From Gloeobacter violaceus PCC 7421 (GTDB taxonomy: Bacteria > Cyanobacteriota > Cyanobacteriia > Gloeobacterales > Gloeobacteraceae): DNA of 64,000 nucleotides. Below are positions 22,141-34,115 of this stretch, in pieces. Within the stretch, counting starts at the first letter, position 1. Each line of letters starts with the position of its first letter. The notes below the pieces were generated by a model. The model saw only the letters and a list, made by a program, of their open reading frames with translations. It did no database searches and was not told where the DNA came from. Where the stretch lies: NCBI RefSeq assembly GCF_000011385.1, contig NC_005125.1, forward strand, positions 4,092,001 to 4,156,000, read 5' to 3'. The translations under genes and the position numbers were made by a program.

Positions 22141-22491
22141 CTACTTGTCGAGGATCTCGCCGGTTTTCTTGAGCACGCGCACTTTTTTGCCCGCGTCGGT
22201 GACGGTGTGACCGACGCGGCTGGCCTGCTTCTTCTTGTCGGAGTACAGCATCACCTTGCAGCTGTAGATCGGGGCTTCGCGCCGTAGGGTCTGGCCCTGC
22301 TGGTCACCCTGGGGTTTGACGTGCTTGGTCTGCATGTTCACCCCCTCGACAATCACCTTGCCCGCGGTGGGTAACACCTCGCTCACCTTGCCGACTTTGC
22401 CCTTGTCCTTGCCGGAGATCACCTGGACAGTGTCGCCTTTTTTGACGTGGAATTTGTGCCGCGCCTTGCCGGCGCCGTTGTTGGTCGCCAT
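22141..22491 (-). CDS. rplX: 50S ribosomal protein L24
   Basis: 116 residues with the KOW motif near the N-terminus ([38 protein letters not shown]) typical of L24, an assembly initiator of the 50S subunit. The first codon overlaps the last base of rplN (22491), a sign of translational coupling. Confidence 0.97.
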   Translation of the reverse strand: MATNNGAGKARHKFHVKKGDTVQVISGKDKGKVGKVSEVLPTAGKVIVEGVNMQTKHVKPQGDQQGQTLRREAPIYSCKVMLYSDKKKQASRVGHTVTDAGKKVRVLKKTGEILDK

Positions 22492-22892
22492 CAGAGCACC
22501 TCCGGGGCCAGGGAAATGATCTTGGTGAAATTTTTCTCGCGCAACTCGCGCGCCACCGGTCCAAAGACGCGCGTGCCGCGGGGGTTGCCGTTTTTGTCGA
22601 TGATCACCGCGGCATTGTCGTCAAAGCGGATGACCATGCCGTTGTCGCGGCGAATCGCCTGGCGGGTGCGCACCACCACCGCGCGCACCACCTCAGATTT
22701 TTTGACCCCCATGTTGGGGGCGGCATCTTTGACCACGGCCACGACTATGTCGCCCACGAAGGCATAGCGGCGGTTGCCGCCGCCTTTGGTGAGACCCTTG
22801 GAGCCGACGGTCGAGCCGAGCACGCGGATGCACAACAGTTCGCGCGCTCCGGTGTTGTCGGCCACGCTCAGCCGGGACTGCTGCTGGATCAT
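22491..22892 (-). CDS. rplN: 50S ribosomal protein L14
   Basis: 133 residues: [30 protein letters not shown].. and the L14 signature with [19 protein letters not shown], ending [16 protein letters not shown]14 contacts 16S rRNA in an inter-subunit bridge. Overlaps rpsQ start region by four bases. Confidence 0.97.
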   Translation of the reverse strand: MIQQQSRLSVADNTGARELLCIRVLGSTVGSKGLTKGGGNRRYAFVGDIVVAVVKDAAPNMGVKKSEVVRAVVVRTRQAIRRDNGMVIRFDDNAAVIIDKNGNPRGTRVFGPVARELREKNFTKIISLAPEVL

Positions 22893-23140
22893 GGGTTGCG
22901 AGCCTCATCGAGAATGTCCAGCACGACCCACCGCTTGGTTTTGCTCAGGGGCGGCGATTCGAGAATGCGGACCCGATCGCCGACTTTGCAGCGGTTCTCT
23001 TCGTCGTGGGCTTTGAACTTGCGCGTGCGCACGACAATCTTTTTGTACTTGGGGTGGGGGACGCGGTTTTCGACGGCGACCACCACCGTCTTTTGCATCG
23101 CGTCACTGACCACCAATCCGATTTTTTCTTTGCGCGGCAT
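22889..23140 (-). CDS. rpsQ: 30S ribosomal protein S17
   Basis: 83 residues ([77 protein letters not shown]). It is an OB-fold 16S rRNA-binding protein. Standard position between rpmC and rplN. Confidence 0.97.
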   Translation of the reverse strand: MPRKEKIGLVVSDAMQKTVVVAVENRVPHPKYKKIVVRTRKFKAHDEENRCKVGDRVRILESPPLSKTKRWVVLDILDEARNP

Positions 23141-23143
23141 GGG

Positions 23144-23356
23144 TTATTTCTCCTTGGCGGCGGCAGTGCGCTGGCTTTCAAGCAGCATCAGCTGGGCGAG
23201 CTTGTGCTTGGCGTGGCGCACGAGGTGCGGCTTTTCGAGCTGGCGCGTCGCCTTTTGCAACCGCAGTTCGAACAGTTCTTTTTTGGTGGCGAGGATCTGC
23301 TCGGAAATCTCCTCGTCGCTGAGTTCGCGCCAGTCGTCAATTTTAGGTAGGGGCAT
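23144..23356 (-). CDS. rpmC: 50S ribosomal protein L29
   Basis: 70 residues starting at ATG 23356 ([60 protein letters not shown]). L29 is a helical hairpin near the peptide exit tunnel. A longer frame to 23527 overlaps rplP and is rejected. The start lies within the end of rplP (overlap of 14 bases). Confidence 0.96.
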   Translation of the reverse strand: MPLPKIDDWRELSDEEISEQILATKKELFELRLQKATRQLEKPHLVRHAKHKLAQLMLLESQRTAAAKEK

Positions 23357-23783
23357 TGGTCGGCTCCTCAGCGGGGGCAGTCTCGCTTTTGACGATAAAT
23401 CGAGATTTGATGGGCAGCTTGGCCGCCGCCAGACGCATCGCCTCGCGGGCAATCTCCTCGGCGACCCCGTCAATCTCAAACAGGATCCGGCCGGGCTTGA
23501 CCACGCACACCCAGTACTCGGGCGCACCTTTGCCCGAACCCATGCGGGTCTCGGCGGCGCGCTGGGTGACGGGCTTATCCGGGAACACCCGGATATAAAT
23601 TTTGCCGCCGCGGCGGATGTAGCGGGTCATGGCCCGTCGGGCGGCTTCGATTTGCCGGGAAGTCATCCAGACGGGCTCAAGCGCCTGCAGCGCGTAGGTG
23701 CCGAACTCGATTTCGTTGCCGCGGCAGGCGGCCCCGTTCATGCGTCCGCGCTGCTGCTTGCGGAACTTGGTGCGTTTGGGCAT
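23343..23783 (-). CDS. rplP: 50S ribosomal protein L16
   Basis: Start ATG 23783 ([17 protein letters not shown]), the conserved L16 beginning, rather than ATG 23789. The 146-residue product carries the L16 motifs [51 protein letters not shown]16 organises the A-site of the 50S subunit. The C-terminus has a short Pro/Ala tail ([14 protein letters not shown]) in addition to the usual core. Confidence 0.97.
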   Translation of the reverse strand: MPKRTKFRKQQRGRMNGAACRGNEIEFGTYALQALEPVWMTSRQIEAARRAMTRYIRRGGKIYIRVFPDKPVTQRAAETRMGSGKGAPEYWVCVVKPGRILFEIDGVAEEIAREAMRLAAAKLPIKSRFIVKSETAPAEEPTNAPT

Positions 23784-23807
23784 CAACATGGTGCGACTCC
23801 GTGGCCT

Positions 23808-24551
23808 CTACTGCTCGTCGGTGCGTTCTTCGTACTGGATCTTTTTGCGGCGGCGGGGACGCTGATCAGGCTTGGGCTGGGCCGCCACCTCCTCGGGAGC
23901 CGCCGCCGGGCCGCCGGCGCCAGGCAAAATCTCGCCGCGGAAAATCCAGACTTTGACCCCCAGCGTGCCGTAGGTCGTCTGGGCAATTTTGTAGGCGTAA
24001 TCGATGTCGGCTCTGAGGGTATGCAGCGGAATGCGTCCCTCGCGCGTCCACTCCGAGCGGGCAATTTCGGCCCCGTTGAGGCGGCCTGCCACCATCACCT
24101 TGATGCCCTGCACCCCGGCGCGCTGGGCGCGCTGGATGGCCTGGCGCACCGCGCGCCTGAAGGCGACGCGCCGCTCCAGTTGGCCGACGATGTACTCGGC
24201 GATCAGGGCCGCCTCGGCGTCGACGCGCTGGACCTCGACGACATTGATGCGGATCTGGCGGCGGCCGATCAGCTTTTCGAGATTGGCCTTCAGTTCGTCG
24301 ATGCCCGCGCCGCCGCGGCCGACCACCACGCCCGGCCGGGCGGTGCGGATGGTGATCTCCACCTGATCGGCCTTGCGCTCGATGTCGACATCGGCGATGC
24401 CGCCGCTCGCCAGTTTCTTGACGATATAGGCGCGAATTTTGTGGTCTTCGGCCAACAGTGCGGGGTACTCGCCCGCCTTGGCGAACCAGCGCGAGCGGTG
24501 GTCACGGATAATGCCCAGACGCAGGCCGATCGGATGTACTTTCTGTCCCAT
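23808..24551 (-). CDS. rpsC: 30S ribosomal protein S3
   Basis: Start ATG 24551 ([24 protein letters not shown]). 247 residues with the KH domain ([20 protein letters not shown]) and C-terminal domain ([52 protein letters not shown]). S3 lines the mRNA entry channel. A basic, Pro/Lys-rich tail follows. The longer frame to 24917 crosses rplV and is rejected. Confidence 0.97.
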
Positions 24552-24553
24552 GG

Positions 24554-24904
24554 TTATTCGACCTCGCTGGTGGAGCGCACGGCGACGGTGATGTGGCTGG
24601 TGCGCTTGCGGACGGGGCGGGCACGGCCTCGATCGCCGGCGCGAAAGCGCTTGAGTACCGGACCGCCGTCGGCGAAGGCGGTGCTCACCACCAAAGCGCG
24701 CCGATCGAGGCTGAAATTGTGCTCGGCGTTGGCCGCCGCCGACTCGAGCACTTTTTTGATGGGCTCGGTGGCGGCGTGGGGCATGAACTGGAGGATGATC
24801 AGCGCGTCCTGATAGGAGCGCCCCCGGATCTGATCGAGGATCCGGCGCACCTTGAAAGGCGACATGCGAATGAAGCGAGCGACGGCTTTGACTTCGTCGG
24901 CCAT
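24554..24904 (-). CDS. rplV: 50S ribosomal protein L22
   Basis: Start ATG 24904 ([28 protein letters not shown]). 116 residues with the L22 signature ...[42 protein letters not shown]. Its loop lines the exit tunnel at the macrolide-binding constriction. It is the first gene of this cluster; rpsS and rplB, which normally precede it, are not upstream. The gap to the next gene (proA) has no ribosomal gene. Confidence 0.96.
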
Positions 24905-25095
24905 GGTTTGGGTACACCTTAGGGATCTGAACAGAGCGGACCGCCGACAGGCATGTCCCATACCCGTCAGGCTCGTCCCATAACGAACAGCAAAATCAGG
25001 CAAAGGGACTTAGGAAGCAAGCCTCCCAGTATCCACCCGGCTGCCGCAAGGCAACAGATATCGAGTGTAAGGCAAAAGGTGGCGAGTGTCCAGCC

Positions 25096-26373
25096 TCAGG
25101 GCCGGATCTGGCCGGAACCGCTCACAACATATTTGGTGGTGGTCAGTTCCACGAGGCCCACCGGCCCGCGCGCGTGCAACTTTTGGGTAGAAATGCCAAT
25201 CTCGGCCCCGAAGCCGAATTCGCCGCCGTCGGTAAAACGGGTCGAGGCGTTGACGTAGACCGCCGCCGCGTCGATAGCGGCGGTGAAGCGACGGGCTTCC
25301 TCGTAGTTGGCGGTGACGATCGCTTCTGAGTGGCGGGTGCCGTAGTGGTTGATCCAGTCGATCGCTTCACGGGTCGAATCGACCACTTTGATGGCGATGA
25401 TTTTGTCGAGGTACTCCTTGCCCCAGTCTTCTTCACCGGCACTTTTGACCTTCGGGTCGAAGGCAACGGTGCGCGGGCAGCCGCGCACTTCAATACCGTG
25501 GGCGTGCAGATCCTCCAGCAGCGGGGCCAAATGCGTCACCACCGTGTCTCGGTGCACCAGCAGCTTCTCGGCGGCGTTGCAGACCGAGGGGCGCTGGACC
25601 TTGGCGTTGATGACGATGCGGCGGGCCATCTCCAGATCGGCGGAGGCGGCGACGTAGATGTGGCAGTTGCCCACCCCCGTCTCCAGCACCGGCACAGTCG
25701 CGTTGCGCACGACAAAGTCGATGAGCGAGTGCCCTCCCCGGGGGATCACCAGGGCCAGATACGGATTAAGGCGAATCAGCGCCTCGACCACCGCCCGCTC
25801 GCCGGGCAGCTGCTCGATGCAGCCTTCCGGAATGCCCTGTTCGTAGGCGGCGGCTTTGAGGACAGAACTGATGGCCTGGTTGGAATTTTCGGCTTCTTTG
25901 CCGCCTTTCAAGAGCACTCCATTGCCGGACTTGAGGCACAGGCCGATGGCGTCGGCGGTAACATTGGGGCGTGCCTCGTAGATGATCCCGATGAGGCCCA
26001 GCGGCACCCGCACCCGCACGATTTCCAGGCCCTCGGGGTGCCGCCAGCCGCCCACGATTTCACCCACCGGATCTTTGAGTGCGGCGATTTGCTCCAAAGA
26101 AAGCGCCATACCTTCGAGGCGCTGGGGAGTCAGCTTCAGCCGGTCGAGCAACGTCTCAGAAAGGCCCATCTGGCGACCGAATTCGAGATCCGTCGTGTTC
26201 GATTCGAGGATTTCGCTGTGGGCGGTGCGCAGCGAACGGGCCATGGCGCGTAGCGCCTTGTTTTTGATTCCTGAAGGCACTTGAGCAAGCGCCATCGTCG
26301 AGCGCTGTGCCCGCTGCGCCGTGACTTTGAGGGTTTCGTAAAGCGAAGATTCCACCTGCAAAGGTTTCCGCAA
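25096..26373 (-). CDS. proA: Gamma-glutamyl phosphate reductase
   Basis: 425 residues, start TTG 26373 (or GTG at 26355). The second step of proline synthesis reduces gamma-glutamyl phosphate to the semialdehyde with NADPH. Motifs: VPLGLIGIIYEARPNVTADAIGLCLKSGNGVLLKGGKEA, IPRGGHSLIDFV, and the catalytic cysteine in VQRPSVCNAAEKLL. The conserved C-terminus reads DGGEFGFGAEIGISTQKLHARGPVGLVELTT. Not adjacent to proB. It is transcribed toward the ribosomal cluster with a 190-base gap. Confidence 0.97.
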   Translation of the reverse strand: MRKPLQVESSLYETLKVTAQRAQRSTMALAQVPSGIKNKALRAMARSLRTAHSEILESNTTDLEFGRQMGLSETLLDRLKLTPQRLEGMALSLEQIAALKDPVGEIVGGWRHPEGLEIVRVRVPLGLIGIIYEARPNVTADAIGLCLKSGNGVLLKGGKEAENSNQAISSVLKAAAYEQGIPEGCIEQLPGERAVVEALIRLNPYLALVIPRGGHSLIDFVVRNATVPVLETGVGNCHIYVAASADLEMARRIVINAKVQRPSVCNAAEKLLVHRDTVVTHLAPLLEDLHAHGIEVRGCPRTVAFDPKVKSAGEEDWGKEYLDKIIAIKVVDSTREAIDWINHYGTRHSEAIVTANYEEARRFTAAIDAAAVYVNASTRFTDGGEFGFGAEIGISTQKLHARGPVGLVELTTTKYVVSGSGQIRP

Positions 26374-26388
26374 GAACTGTAGTGATCT

Positions 26389-26781
26389 CTAGGGTCTAGA
26401 ACGGCGGGCCAGCCAGAAGATCAGCACGATCAGCGTCAACACCACCGTAATCGCAAGCGCTCCAAAGCCCGAACGCGACTGGAGCACCAGGGGCAGCCAG
26501 ACTGGAGGGATCAAAGCCAGGGCAACCAGAATAAAGGGGAAGTAGTTGTCCGTCAAAGAACGGTTTTGATCGCGCCAGTTTCCCCCGATCCACTGCCAAG
26601 CTTTTTTGTAGGGGTAGCTGGTCGAAAGCTGTTCAAGCACCAACCCATCCGGCGAGAGGCCGAATATCTGGCTGCAACGGTCACAGCCAAACGCTTCGGT
26701 GAGGACAATGGCCTGCAGCCTCCCCCGTTTGCAGCGCGGACACGGATACTCCACCTGGAGATCGATTTTTTCTGGCTTCAC
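26389..26781 (-). CDS. Zinc-ribbon membrane protein (cyanobacterial conserved hypothetical)
   Basis: 130 residues, ATG 26781. A zinc ribbon lies at residues 14-36 (CPRCKRG...CDRCSQIFGL) and two hydrophobic helices toward the end (FPFILVALALIPPVWLPLVL; GALAITVVLTLIVLIFWLARRS). Such proteins occur widely in cyanobacteria without known function. It ends 16 bases before the proA start and may be cotranscribed with it. Confidence 0.85.
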   Translation of the reverse strand: MKPEKIDLQVEYPCPRCKRGRLQAIVLTEAFGCDRCSQIFGLSPDGLVLEQLSTSYPYKKAWQWIGGNWRDQNRSLTDNYFPFILVALALIPPVWLPLVLQSRSGFGALAITVVLTLIVLIFWLARRSRP

Positions 26782-26960
26782 GGGTGCGACCCAGAACCTA
26801 TGCCCTTGAGTACCGCAATCTTAGGTCACACCTCAGGCAGTGGCAAGGCAACGCACCGGCGGCGGCGGACCGCTCCTGGGGCACGCCGTGCAACAATTCT
26901 TAGTTGACGAAGGGTTCTTTCGCTGGCTATATTAAGTCTTCGTTGACTTTAACCGAAATC

Positions 26961-27368
26961 ATGCCCACGATCGCCCAGCTCATTCGCCGTGAGCGCGGGA
27001 TTGCCCAGCGCAAAACCAAGTCGCCAGCCCTCAAGGCCTGCCCCCAGCGGCGCGGGGTGTGCACGCGCGTGTACACCACCACGCCCAAGAAGCCCAACTC
27101 GGCCCTGCGCAAGGTAGCCCGCGTCCGCCTGACCAGCGGCTTTGAAGTGACGGCGTACATCCCGGGCGTCGGCCACAACCTGCAGGAGCACTCCGTGGTA
27201 ATGATCCGCGGCGGTCGCGTCAAGGACTTGCCCGGCGTTCGCTATCACATCATCCGCGGCACCCTGGACACCGCCGGGGTCAAAAACCGTATGCAGAGCC
27301 GCTCCAAATACGGAACCAAGCGTCCCAAACCGGGACAGGCCGCCGCTCCCGCCGGTAAGAAACGTTAA
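26961..27368 (+). CDS. rpsL: 30S ribosomal protein S12
   Basis: Start ATG 26961 ([34 protein letters not shown]). 135 residues; the decoding loops show [15 protein letters not shown] and [19 protein letters not shown]. First gene of the str operon. The upstream 180 bases hold its promoter region but no motif that I can assign. The longer frame from 26904 is rejected because S12 begins at MPTI. Confidence 0.97.
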   Translation: MPTIAQLIRRERGIAQRKTKSPALKACPQRRGVCTRVYTTTPKKPNSALRKVARVRLTSGFEVTAYIPGVGHNLQEHSVVMIRGGRVKDLPGVRYHIIRGTLDTAGVKNRMQSRSKYGTKRPKPGQAAAPAGKKR

Positions 27369-27394
27369 TCTTTCCACCGCAACCACCAAAACCT

Positions 27395-27865
27395 ATGTCC
27401 CGCCGTACCCGCGCCATATTGCGTCCTGTCACCGCCGATCCGCTCTACGCATCCAGGCTGGTGACGATGATGACCAACAAGCTGATGAAGGAAGGCAAAA
27501 AGGCCACCGCCGAGCGCATCCTCTACTCGGCGCTTGAACGCGTGCAGGAGCGCACCGGGCGCGAGCCGCTCGACGTGTTCAACCAGGCGGTGCTCAACTG
27601 CACCCCCCGCATCGAGGTCAAGGCCCGCCGCGTCGGCGGTGCGACTTACCAGGTGCCTATGGAGGTGCGCCAGGAGCGCGGCACGTCCCTGGCGCTGCGC
27701 TGGTTGGTGCAGTTCTCCCGCAAGCGCTCGGGCAAGAGCATGGTCGACAAGCTTTCCAACGAGCTGATGGACGCCGCCAACGACACCGGTTCGGCGGTGC
27801 GCAAGCGCGAAGAGACGCACCGCATGGCCGAGGCCAACAAAGCCTTTGCCCATTATCGTTACTAA
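27395..27865 (+). CDS. rpsG: 30S ribosomal protein S7
   Basis: 156 residues ([55 protein letters not shown]). It initiates assembly of the 30S head. Twenty-six bases after rpsL stop. Canonical position before fusA. Confidence 0.97.
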   Translation: MSRRTRAILRPVTADPLYASRLVTMMTNKLMKEGKKATAERILYSALERVQERTGREPLDVFNQAVLNCTPRIEVKARRVGGATYQVPMEVRQERGTSLALRWLVQFSRKRSGKSMVDKLSNELMDAANDTGSAVRKREETHRMAEANKAFAHYRY

Positions 27866-27973
27866 CCGGTAAGCGATGGCGGTTTGCTGTGCAAGCGACG
27901 CCAATGGTGTGGGCAGTTGGGCTAGGATTGTTACAGAACTTTTCGAACTCGCGGTGAATGCGAGGAGGTAACC

Positions 27974-30097
27974 GTGGCACGCAACATTCCCCTGGAGCGG
28001 GTACGCAACATCGGCATCGCAGCACACATCGATGCTGGCAAGACTACCACGACCGAGCGCATTCTGTTCTACTCCGGGGTAATCCACAAGATTGGCGAGG
28101 TGCACGAGGGCAACACCGTCACCGACTGGATGGCCCAGGAACGCGAGCGCGGCATCACGATTACCGCAGCGGCGATCACCACCGCCTGGACGCGCCGCGA
28201 CCCCGAAAATCCCACCCAGCCCCTGCCCGGTGCCCTGGAGCACAAGATCAACATCATCGACACCCCCGGCCACGTCGACTTCACCATCGAAGTCGAGCGC
28301 TCGATGCGCGTGCTGGATGGGGTGATCACGGTGCTGTGCTCGGTGGGTGGCGTGCAACCCCAGACCGAGACCGTCTGGCGCCAGGCCAACCGCTATAACG
28401 TGCCGCGCTTTATCTTCGTCAACAAGATGGACCGCACCGGCGCCAATTTCTACAAGGTTTACAGCCAGGTGCGCGACCGGCTGCGGGCCAACGCCGTGCC
28501 GATTCAGTTACCCATCGGCGCCGAGGACACCCTGAGCGGCATCGTCGATCTGGTGGGCATGAAGGCCTACGTCTACGGCAACGACATCGGCACCGATATC
28601 CGGGTTGAGGAAATCCCTGCTGATATGGAGGAACTGGTGCAGGAGTACCGCGCCAAGCTCATCGAAGCGGTCTCGGAGACCGACGATGTGCTGCTTGAGA
28701 AGTACTTCGGCGGTGAAGAGCTTACCGAGGCTGAGATCAAGGCTGCTCTGCGCAAAGGCACCGTCGCCAACACGATCGTGCCGATGCTCTGCGGCTCGGC
28801 TTTTAAGAACAAGGGCGTGCAGCAGATGCTCGATGCGGTGCTCGACTATTTGCCCTCGCCCCTCGACATCCCGCCCATCAAGGGCCTGCTGCCCAACGGT
28901 ACCGAGGTCGAGCGCAGCGCCGACGACAGCCAGCCGCTCTCGGCTCTGGCCTTCAAGATCATGGCCGACCCCTACGGACGGCTCACCTTCGTGCGCGTCT
29001 ACTCGGGCATTCTCCAGAAAGGCAGCTACGCCCTCAACGCCAGCAAGGACAAGAAGGAGCGCATCTCGCGGCTCATCGTGCTCAAGGCCGACGATCGCAT
29101 CGAGGTGGACGAGTTGCGCGCGGGCGACCTTGGCGCGGTGGTCGGCCTCAAGGACACCTTCACCGGCGACACGCTGTGTACCGAAGATTCGCCGGTCATC
29201 CTCGAATCGCTGTTTATTCCAGAACCGGTGATCTCGGTAGCCATCGAGCCCAAGACCAAAGCCGACCTCGACAAGCTCTCCAAGGCGCTGCAGTCGCTCT
29301 CCGAAGAAGACCCGACCTTCCGGGTCCACGTCGACCAGGAGACCAACCAGACGATTATCGCGGGGATGGGCGAACTGCACCTCGAGATCCTCGTGGACCG
29401 CATGCTGCGCGAGTTCAAGGTCGAGGCCAACGTCGGTGCGCCGCAGGTGGCCTACCGCGAGACGATTCGCAAAGCGGTCAATAATGTCGAGGGCCTCTAC
29501 AAGCGTCAGACCGGCGGCAAGGGTCAGTACGGTCACGTCGTCATCAACCTCGAACCGGGTGAGCCGGGTACGGGTTTCGAGTTCGTCTCGAAGATTGTCG
29601 GCGGCGTCGTGCCCAAGGAGTACATCGGTCCGGCCGAGCAGGGCATGAAGGAGCGCTGCGAGTCGGGGGTGATCGCGGGCTACCCGCTCATCGACGTGAA
29701 GGTGACGATGGTGGACGGCTCCTACCACGACGTCGATTCCTCCGAAATGGCCTTCAAGATCGCCGGTTCGCTGGCGCTGCGGGAAGCGGCTCAAAAGGCG
29801 CAGCCTGTGCTGCTCGAACCGATGATGAAGGTCGAGGTCGAAGTGTCCGGCGACTTCCTGGGCGATGTGATGGGCGATCTGAACGCCCGCCGCGGTCAGA
29901 TCGAGTCGATGGACAACGAAGGAGGCGTCTCGAAGGTCACCTCCCGGGTGCCCCTGGCCGAGATGTTCGGTTATGCCACCGACATCCGCTCCAAGACCCA
30001 GGGTCGTGGTACTTTCTCGATGGAGTTCAGCCATTACGAAGAAGTGCCGCGCAACGTCGCCGAGACGATCATCGCCAAAAACAAAGGGAACGCTTAA
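27974..30097 (+). CDS. fusA: Elongation factor G
   Basis: 707 residues, GTG start at 27974 with GAGGAGGT upstream. It translocates the ribosome with GTP. G1 [15 protein letters not shown], switch [17 protein letters not shown]4 NKMDRTGA, then domains II-V. C-terminal signature [49 protein letters not shown]. Full length, canonical. Confidence 0.98.
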   Translation: MARNIPLERVRNIGIAAHIDAGKTTTTERILFYSGVIHKIGEVHEGNTVTDWMAQERERGITITAAAITTAWTRRDPENPTQPLPGALEHKINIIDTPGHVDFTIEVERSMRVLDGVITVLCSVGGVQPQTETVWRQANRYNVPRFIFVNKMDRTGANFYKVYSQVRDRLRANAVPIQLPIGAEDTLSGIVDLVGMKAYVYGNDIGTDIRVEEIPADMEELVQEYRAKLIEAVSETDDVLLEKYFGGEELTEAEIKAALRKGTVANTIVPMLCGSAFKNKGVQQMLDAVLDYLPSPLDIPPIKGLLPNGTEVERSADDSQPLSALAFKIMADPYGRLTFVRVYSGILQKGSYALNASKDKKERISRLIVLKADDRIEVDELRAGDLGAVVGLKDTFTGDTLCTEDSPVILESLFIPEPVISVAIEPKTKADLDKLSKALQSLSEEDPTFRVHVDQETNQTIIAGMGELHLEILVDRMLREFKVEANVGAPQVAYRETIRKAVNNVEGLYKRQTGGKGQYGHVVINLEPGEPGTGFEFVSKIVGGVVPKEYIGPAEQGMKERCESGVIAGYPLIDVKVTMVDGSYHDVDSSEMAFKIAGSLALREAAQKAQPVLLEPMMKVEVEVSGDFLGDVMGDLNARRGQIESMDNEGGVSKVTSRVPLAEMFGYATDIRSKTQGRGTFSMEFSHYEEVPRNVAETIIAKNKGNA

Positions 30098-30115
30098 CTA
30101 GAGGAAAGGAAACCC

Positions 30116-31345
<1,230 letters not shown>

Positions 31346-31358
31346 AGTAGATTCACCC

Positions 31359-31392
31359 GCAAAGGGTGGGGCGATCTCGCCCCACCCTTTGC
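31359..31392. terminator. Perfect 16-bp stem-loop between tufA and rpsJ
   Basis: GCAAAGGGTGGGGCGA (31359-31374) is exactly complementary to TCGCCCCACCCTTTGC (31377-31392) with a two-base gap. A T-run is absent (TCTGAGG follows). It may be a partial terminator, processing site or regulatory structure that lowers rpsJ relative to tufA. Confidence 0.75.
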
Positions 31393-31409
31393 TCTGAGGA
31401 TTCCAAGCC

Positions 31410-31724
31410 ATGGCGCTGACCCAGCAAAAAATTCGCATTCGTCTGCAGGCGTTCGATCACGGCCTGCTCGATCAATCCTGCTCAAAGATCGTCGATACGG
31501 CCAACCGCACCAACGCCGCCGCCGTGGGGCCGATTCCGCTGCCCACGCGCATCCGCCGTTACTGCGTTCTCAGATCGCCGCACGTCGACAAAGATTCGCG
31601 CGAGCACTTCGAGACGCGCACCCACCGCCGGATCATCGACATTTACCAACCCTCGGCAAAGACGATCGACGCGCTGATGCGCCTCGACTTGCCGGCGGGC
31701 GTCGATATCGAAGTCAAGCTTTGA
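31410..31724 (+). CDS. rpsJ: 30S ribosomal protein S10
   Basis: 104 residues ([74 protein letters not shown]). S10 completes the cyanobacterial str operon order. It starts 18 bases after the perfect stem-loop. Confidence 0.97.
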   Translation: MALTQQKIRIRLQAFDHGLLDQSCSKIVDTANRTNAAAVGPIPLPTRIRRYCVLRSPHVDKDSREHFETRTHRRIIDIYQPSAKTIDALMRLDLPAGVDIEVKL

Positions 31725-31837
31725 TACCCAGCGACAGAGATTCGAGGCGGGGGATGGCCGGCCCCGCATTCCTCTAGCTAGCTTCAATTTGCCGCCCTTG
31801 CCAAAATGGGGCTATCCGGCATTTCGAGGTCCCCACG

Positions 31838-32497
31838 GTGCAGTACGACCCGCTTGTTGAGCATCTGCCTTCTTCTGCGCAACTGCCGGATTCCGATGAG
31901 ACTCCCGTGGACAATGAACTTCAGGATTCTGTCCCGACCCTGTTGAAGATCATCCTGGCCGCCCTGTGGAAGCACCGCGAAGACTGGTTTTTCGGCATCG
32001 ACATGGCCGTCTACTACGCTCCGGACGAACCCCCAATCGTGCCGGACGGCTTTCTGTGCGTGGGCGTGTCGAGATTCAAGGGGGAGAACGGACGACCCAG
32101 CTATGTGCTCTGGGAAGAAGGTGAGGTTGTCCCGATTCTGGTTTTGGAAGTCGTCTCCAGAACCTATCGCGGTGAATACAACCGCAAGCTCAGGGACTAT
32201 GCAGAACTTGGTGTCCGATACTATGCCATCTACAATCCAAATCTTCGGCGCAAACGCGAGCCGCTCGAAATCTACGAATTGAATCAGGGCACCTTCACCC
32301 GCCTTACAGGGGAGCCCGTTTGGCTGGAGGGTATCGGGCTGAGCCTGGGACGGGGGCGTGGACGGTTCAATGGCTGGGAGCGCGAATGGTTGTACTGGTT
32401 TGGTGAAGACGGGCAAAGGTTCCCTTCCCCCGAAGAAAGAGCGGAACGCCTGGCGGCGTATCTTCGCAATCAAGGTGTCGATCCTGACAAAATTTGA
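31838..32497 (+). CDS. Uma2-family (DUF820) PD-(D/E)XK nuclease-like protein
   Basis: 219 residues, GTG 31838 start. The Uma2 signature is present: DMAVYYAPDEPPIVPDGFLCVGV, then PILVLEVVSRTYRGEYNRKLRDYAELGVRYYAIYNPN, with the PD..., E-x-V and lysine positions of the restriction-endonuclease-like fold. The family is very numerous in cyanobacteria and of uncertain role. The C-terminal GERIGLSLGRGRG.. pattern is typical. Single gene, converging on argB. Confidence 0.9.
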   Translation: MQYDPLVEHLPSSAQLPDSDETPVDNELQDSVPTLLKIILAALWKHREDWFFGIDMAVYYAPDEPPIVPDGFLCVGVSRFKGENGRPSYVLWEEGEVVPILVLEVVSRTYRGEYNRKLRDYAELGVRYYAIYNPNLRRKREPLEIYELNQGTFTRLTGEPVWLEGIGLSLGRGRGRFNGWEREWLYWFGEDGQRFPSPEERAERLAAYLRNQGVDPDKI

Positions 32498-32505
32498 TCG
32501 TCCAA

Positions 32506-33450
32506 TCAAACAAGTTCCGAGGCAACCAGCATGCTGCCGATGCCCTGATCGGTAAGCACCTCCAGCAAGAGCGCATGCATCTGCCGACCATCGACGATGT
32601 GGGCGGCGCGAACCCCTTGGGCGAGGGCGCGCACGCAGCACTGGACTTTGGGGATCATGCCCCCGTCCACGACGCCTTCGGCGATCAGTTTGCGGGCCTG
32701 GTAGATGTCCAGTTTTCGAATCAGCGACCTGGGATGGTCTTTGTCCAGCAAAATCCCCGGGGTATCGGTGAGCAGAATCAATTTCTCGGCATCGAGGGCC
32801 GCTGCGAGTTCCCCGGCGGCGGTGTCGGCGTTGATGTTGTAGGCTTGGCCGTTCTCGTCGCTCGCCACACTGGAAAGCACCGGGATGTGACCTTCTTTGA
32901 GCAGCGACTGAATCAATTTGGGGTTGACGCTCTGGATATCGCCCACAAAGCCGATGTCCGGCTGCAGTTGGGCGCTCTGGTGGGGACGCGCCTCGATAAT
33001 CGAGCCGTCGCGACCGCAAAGACCCACCGCCGAGCCGCCCGCCTGGTTGATCATCTGGACGATCGATTTATTCACTTTGCCCGCGAGGACCATCTCCACC
33101 ACTTCCATGGTGATCTTGTCGGTCACTCGCAAGCCGCCCACAAACTGCACCGGAATGTTGAGCCGCTCCAGCCAGCTGTTAATCTCGGGCCCGCCGCCAT
33201 GGACGACCACCGGCTTGATACCGACGGTGGCCAGAAACACGATGTCGCGAATGACCAGGTCGCGCAGGTTTTCTTTGACCATTGCCGCACCGCCGTACTT
33301 GACGACGATCGTCTTACCGGCAAAGCGCTGAATGTAGGGCAGCGCCTCGGCCAGCACCTGCACGCGGTCGGCCGGGGAGATGATGGCGGTAAAACAGCTC
33401 GGGGCGTCCTGGGACACCGCCTTTAGAGGATCTCCGGTCTTTTCGATCAC
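32506..33450 (-). CDS. argB: Acetylglutamate kinase
   Basis: 314 residues, ATG 33450. Second enzyme of arginine synthesis, phosphorylating N-acetylglutamate; in cyanobacteria it is controlled by PII. Motifs: [38 protein letters not shown] and [14 protein letters not shown]. The C-terminus with [31 protein letters not shown] is intact. The start overlaps the end of the next upstream gene by 4 bases. Confidence 0.96.
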   Translation of the reverse strand: MIEKTGDPLKAVSQDAPSCFTAIISPADRVQVLAEALPYIQRFAGKTIVVKYGGAAMVKENLRDLVIRDIVFLATVGIKPVVVHGGGPEINSWLERLNIPVQFVGGLRVTDKITMEVVEMVLAGKVNKSIVQMINQAGGSAVGLCGRDGSIIEARPHQSAQLQPDIGFVGDIQSVNPKLIQSLLKEGHIPVLSSVASDENGQAYNINADTAAGELAAALDAEKLILLTDTPGILLDKDHPRSLIRKLDIYQARKLIAEGVVDGGMIPKVQCCVRALAQGVRAAHIVDGRQMHALLLEVLTDQGIGSMLVASELV

Positions 33451-33776
33451 GGCTCGAACACCTCGAAATCCCCACCACCATACGCCATCTGGCGGTCGAT
33501 GGCAGAAAGCACCCGGTTGCTGGCGCGGGCCGATTCTACACAGAGACAGGCAAGCAGGACAGCGTCGGCGCGGTGGATGGTCCCCGCCACGCGTGGATCT
33601 TCGGTGAGCACCCCGTTTCCGATAGCTGGTTGCGACTTGAGGCCGCCTGGCTGCCTAATCGTGTAGGCAAGTCCCCTACGGACGAGGCGCTGCTGGGCTT
33701 TGTCCTTGTTCAAGGGGTGACAGACATCCTTCAGATCCTTGCCCACAGAAGGTTTGAGCGATGTGGGTCTGCTCAA
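33447..33776 (-). CDS. Hypothetical protein coupled to argB
   Basis: A frame of 109 residues whose stop overlaps the argB start (ATGA). The C-terminal 50 residues ([45 protein letters not shown]) look protein-like; the N-terminal 50 residues look less so, and the true start is unclear. Overlap with argB is the main support for expression. No family recognised. Confidence 0.5.
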   Translation of the reverse strand: MSRPTSLKPSVGKDLKDVCHPLNKDKAQQRLVRRGLAYTIRQPGGLKSQPAIGNGVLTEDPRVAGTIHRADAVLLACLCVESARASNRVLSAIDRQMAYGGGDFEVFEP

Positions 33777-34115
33777 GTTGTGCCTGCTTGTTGACCAGAC
33801 TCGCCATAGACAAAGCCTGAAAACCGGATTCCTCCGTTCCCCGGATGCGGGACGAGGGTCGAAAACGGCACTCAGCCATGCGGGTGCCAGAAGCTCAAAT
33901 GCCCTTCAGGCGAGCCTTTGCCCATACTCTGTCACCCCTTGAACCATCCTTGACGAAGTAAGTGCCCTCGACTAGAGCGAAGGTTCAGCGAGACAGCGGT
34001 CTGTCCTCTGGGTTTTAGCGGCAGTGGCTCGGTGTTTTTAAGGGCGCCTACTTAGTCTCCGCTGCTGCGTCGTCTGTGCCTTAGAATTTCGACCGGTTCG
34101 GGCGGCTGGGGTTCA
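33777..34115. other. 339-bp stretch without a supported gene
   Basis: Several short frames exist on both strands but none has a ribosome site or plausible product. I see no tRNA or terminator. It is a likely promoter region for the leftward gene at 33776 plus decayed sequence. Confidence 0.4.

Noticed and set aside
22896-24812. 638-codon rightward frame antisense to rpsQ-rplV
   Set aside because: Fully overlaps four ribosomal genes on the other strand; it is an artefact of GC-rich codon bias.
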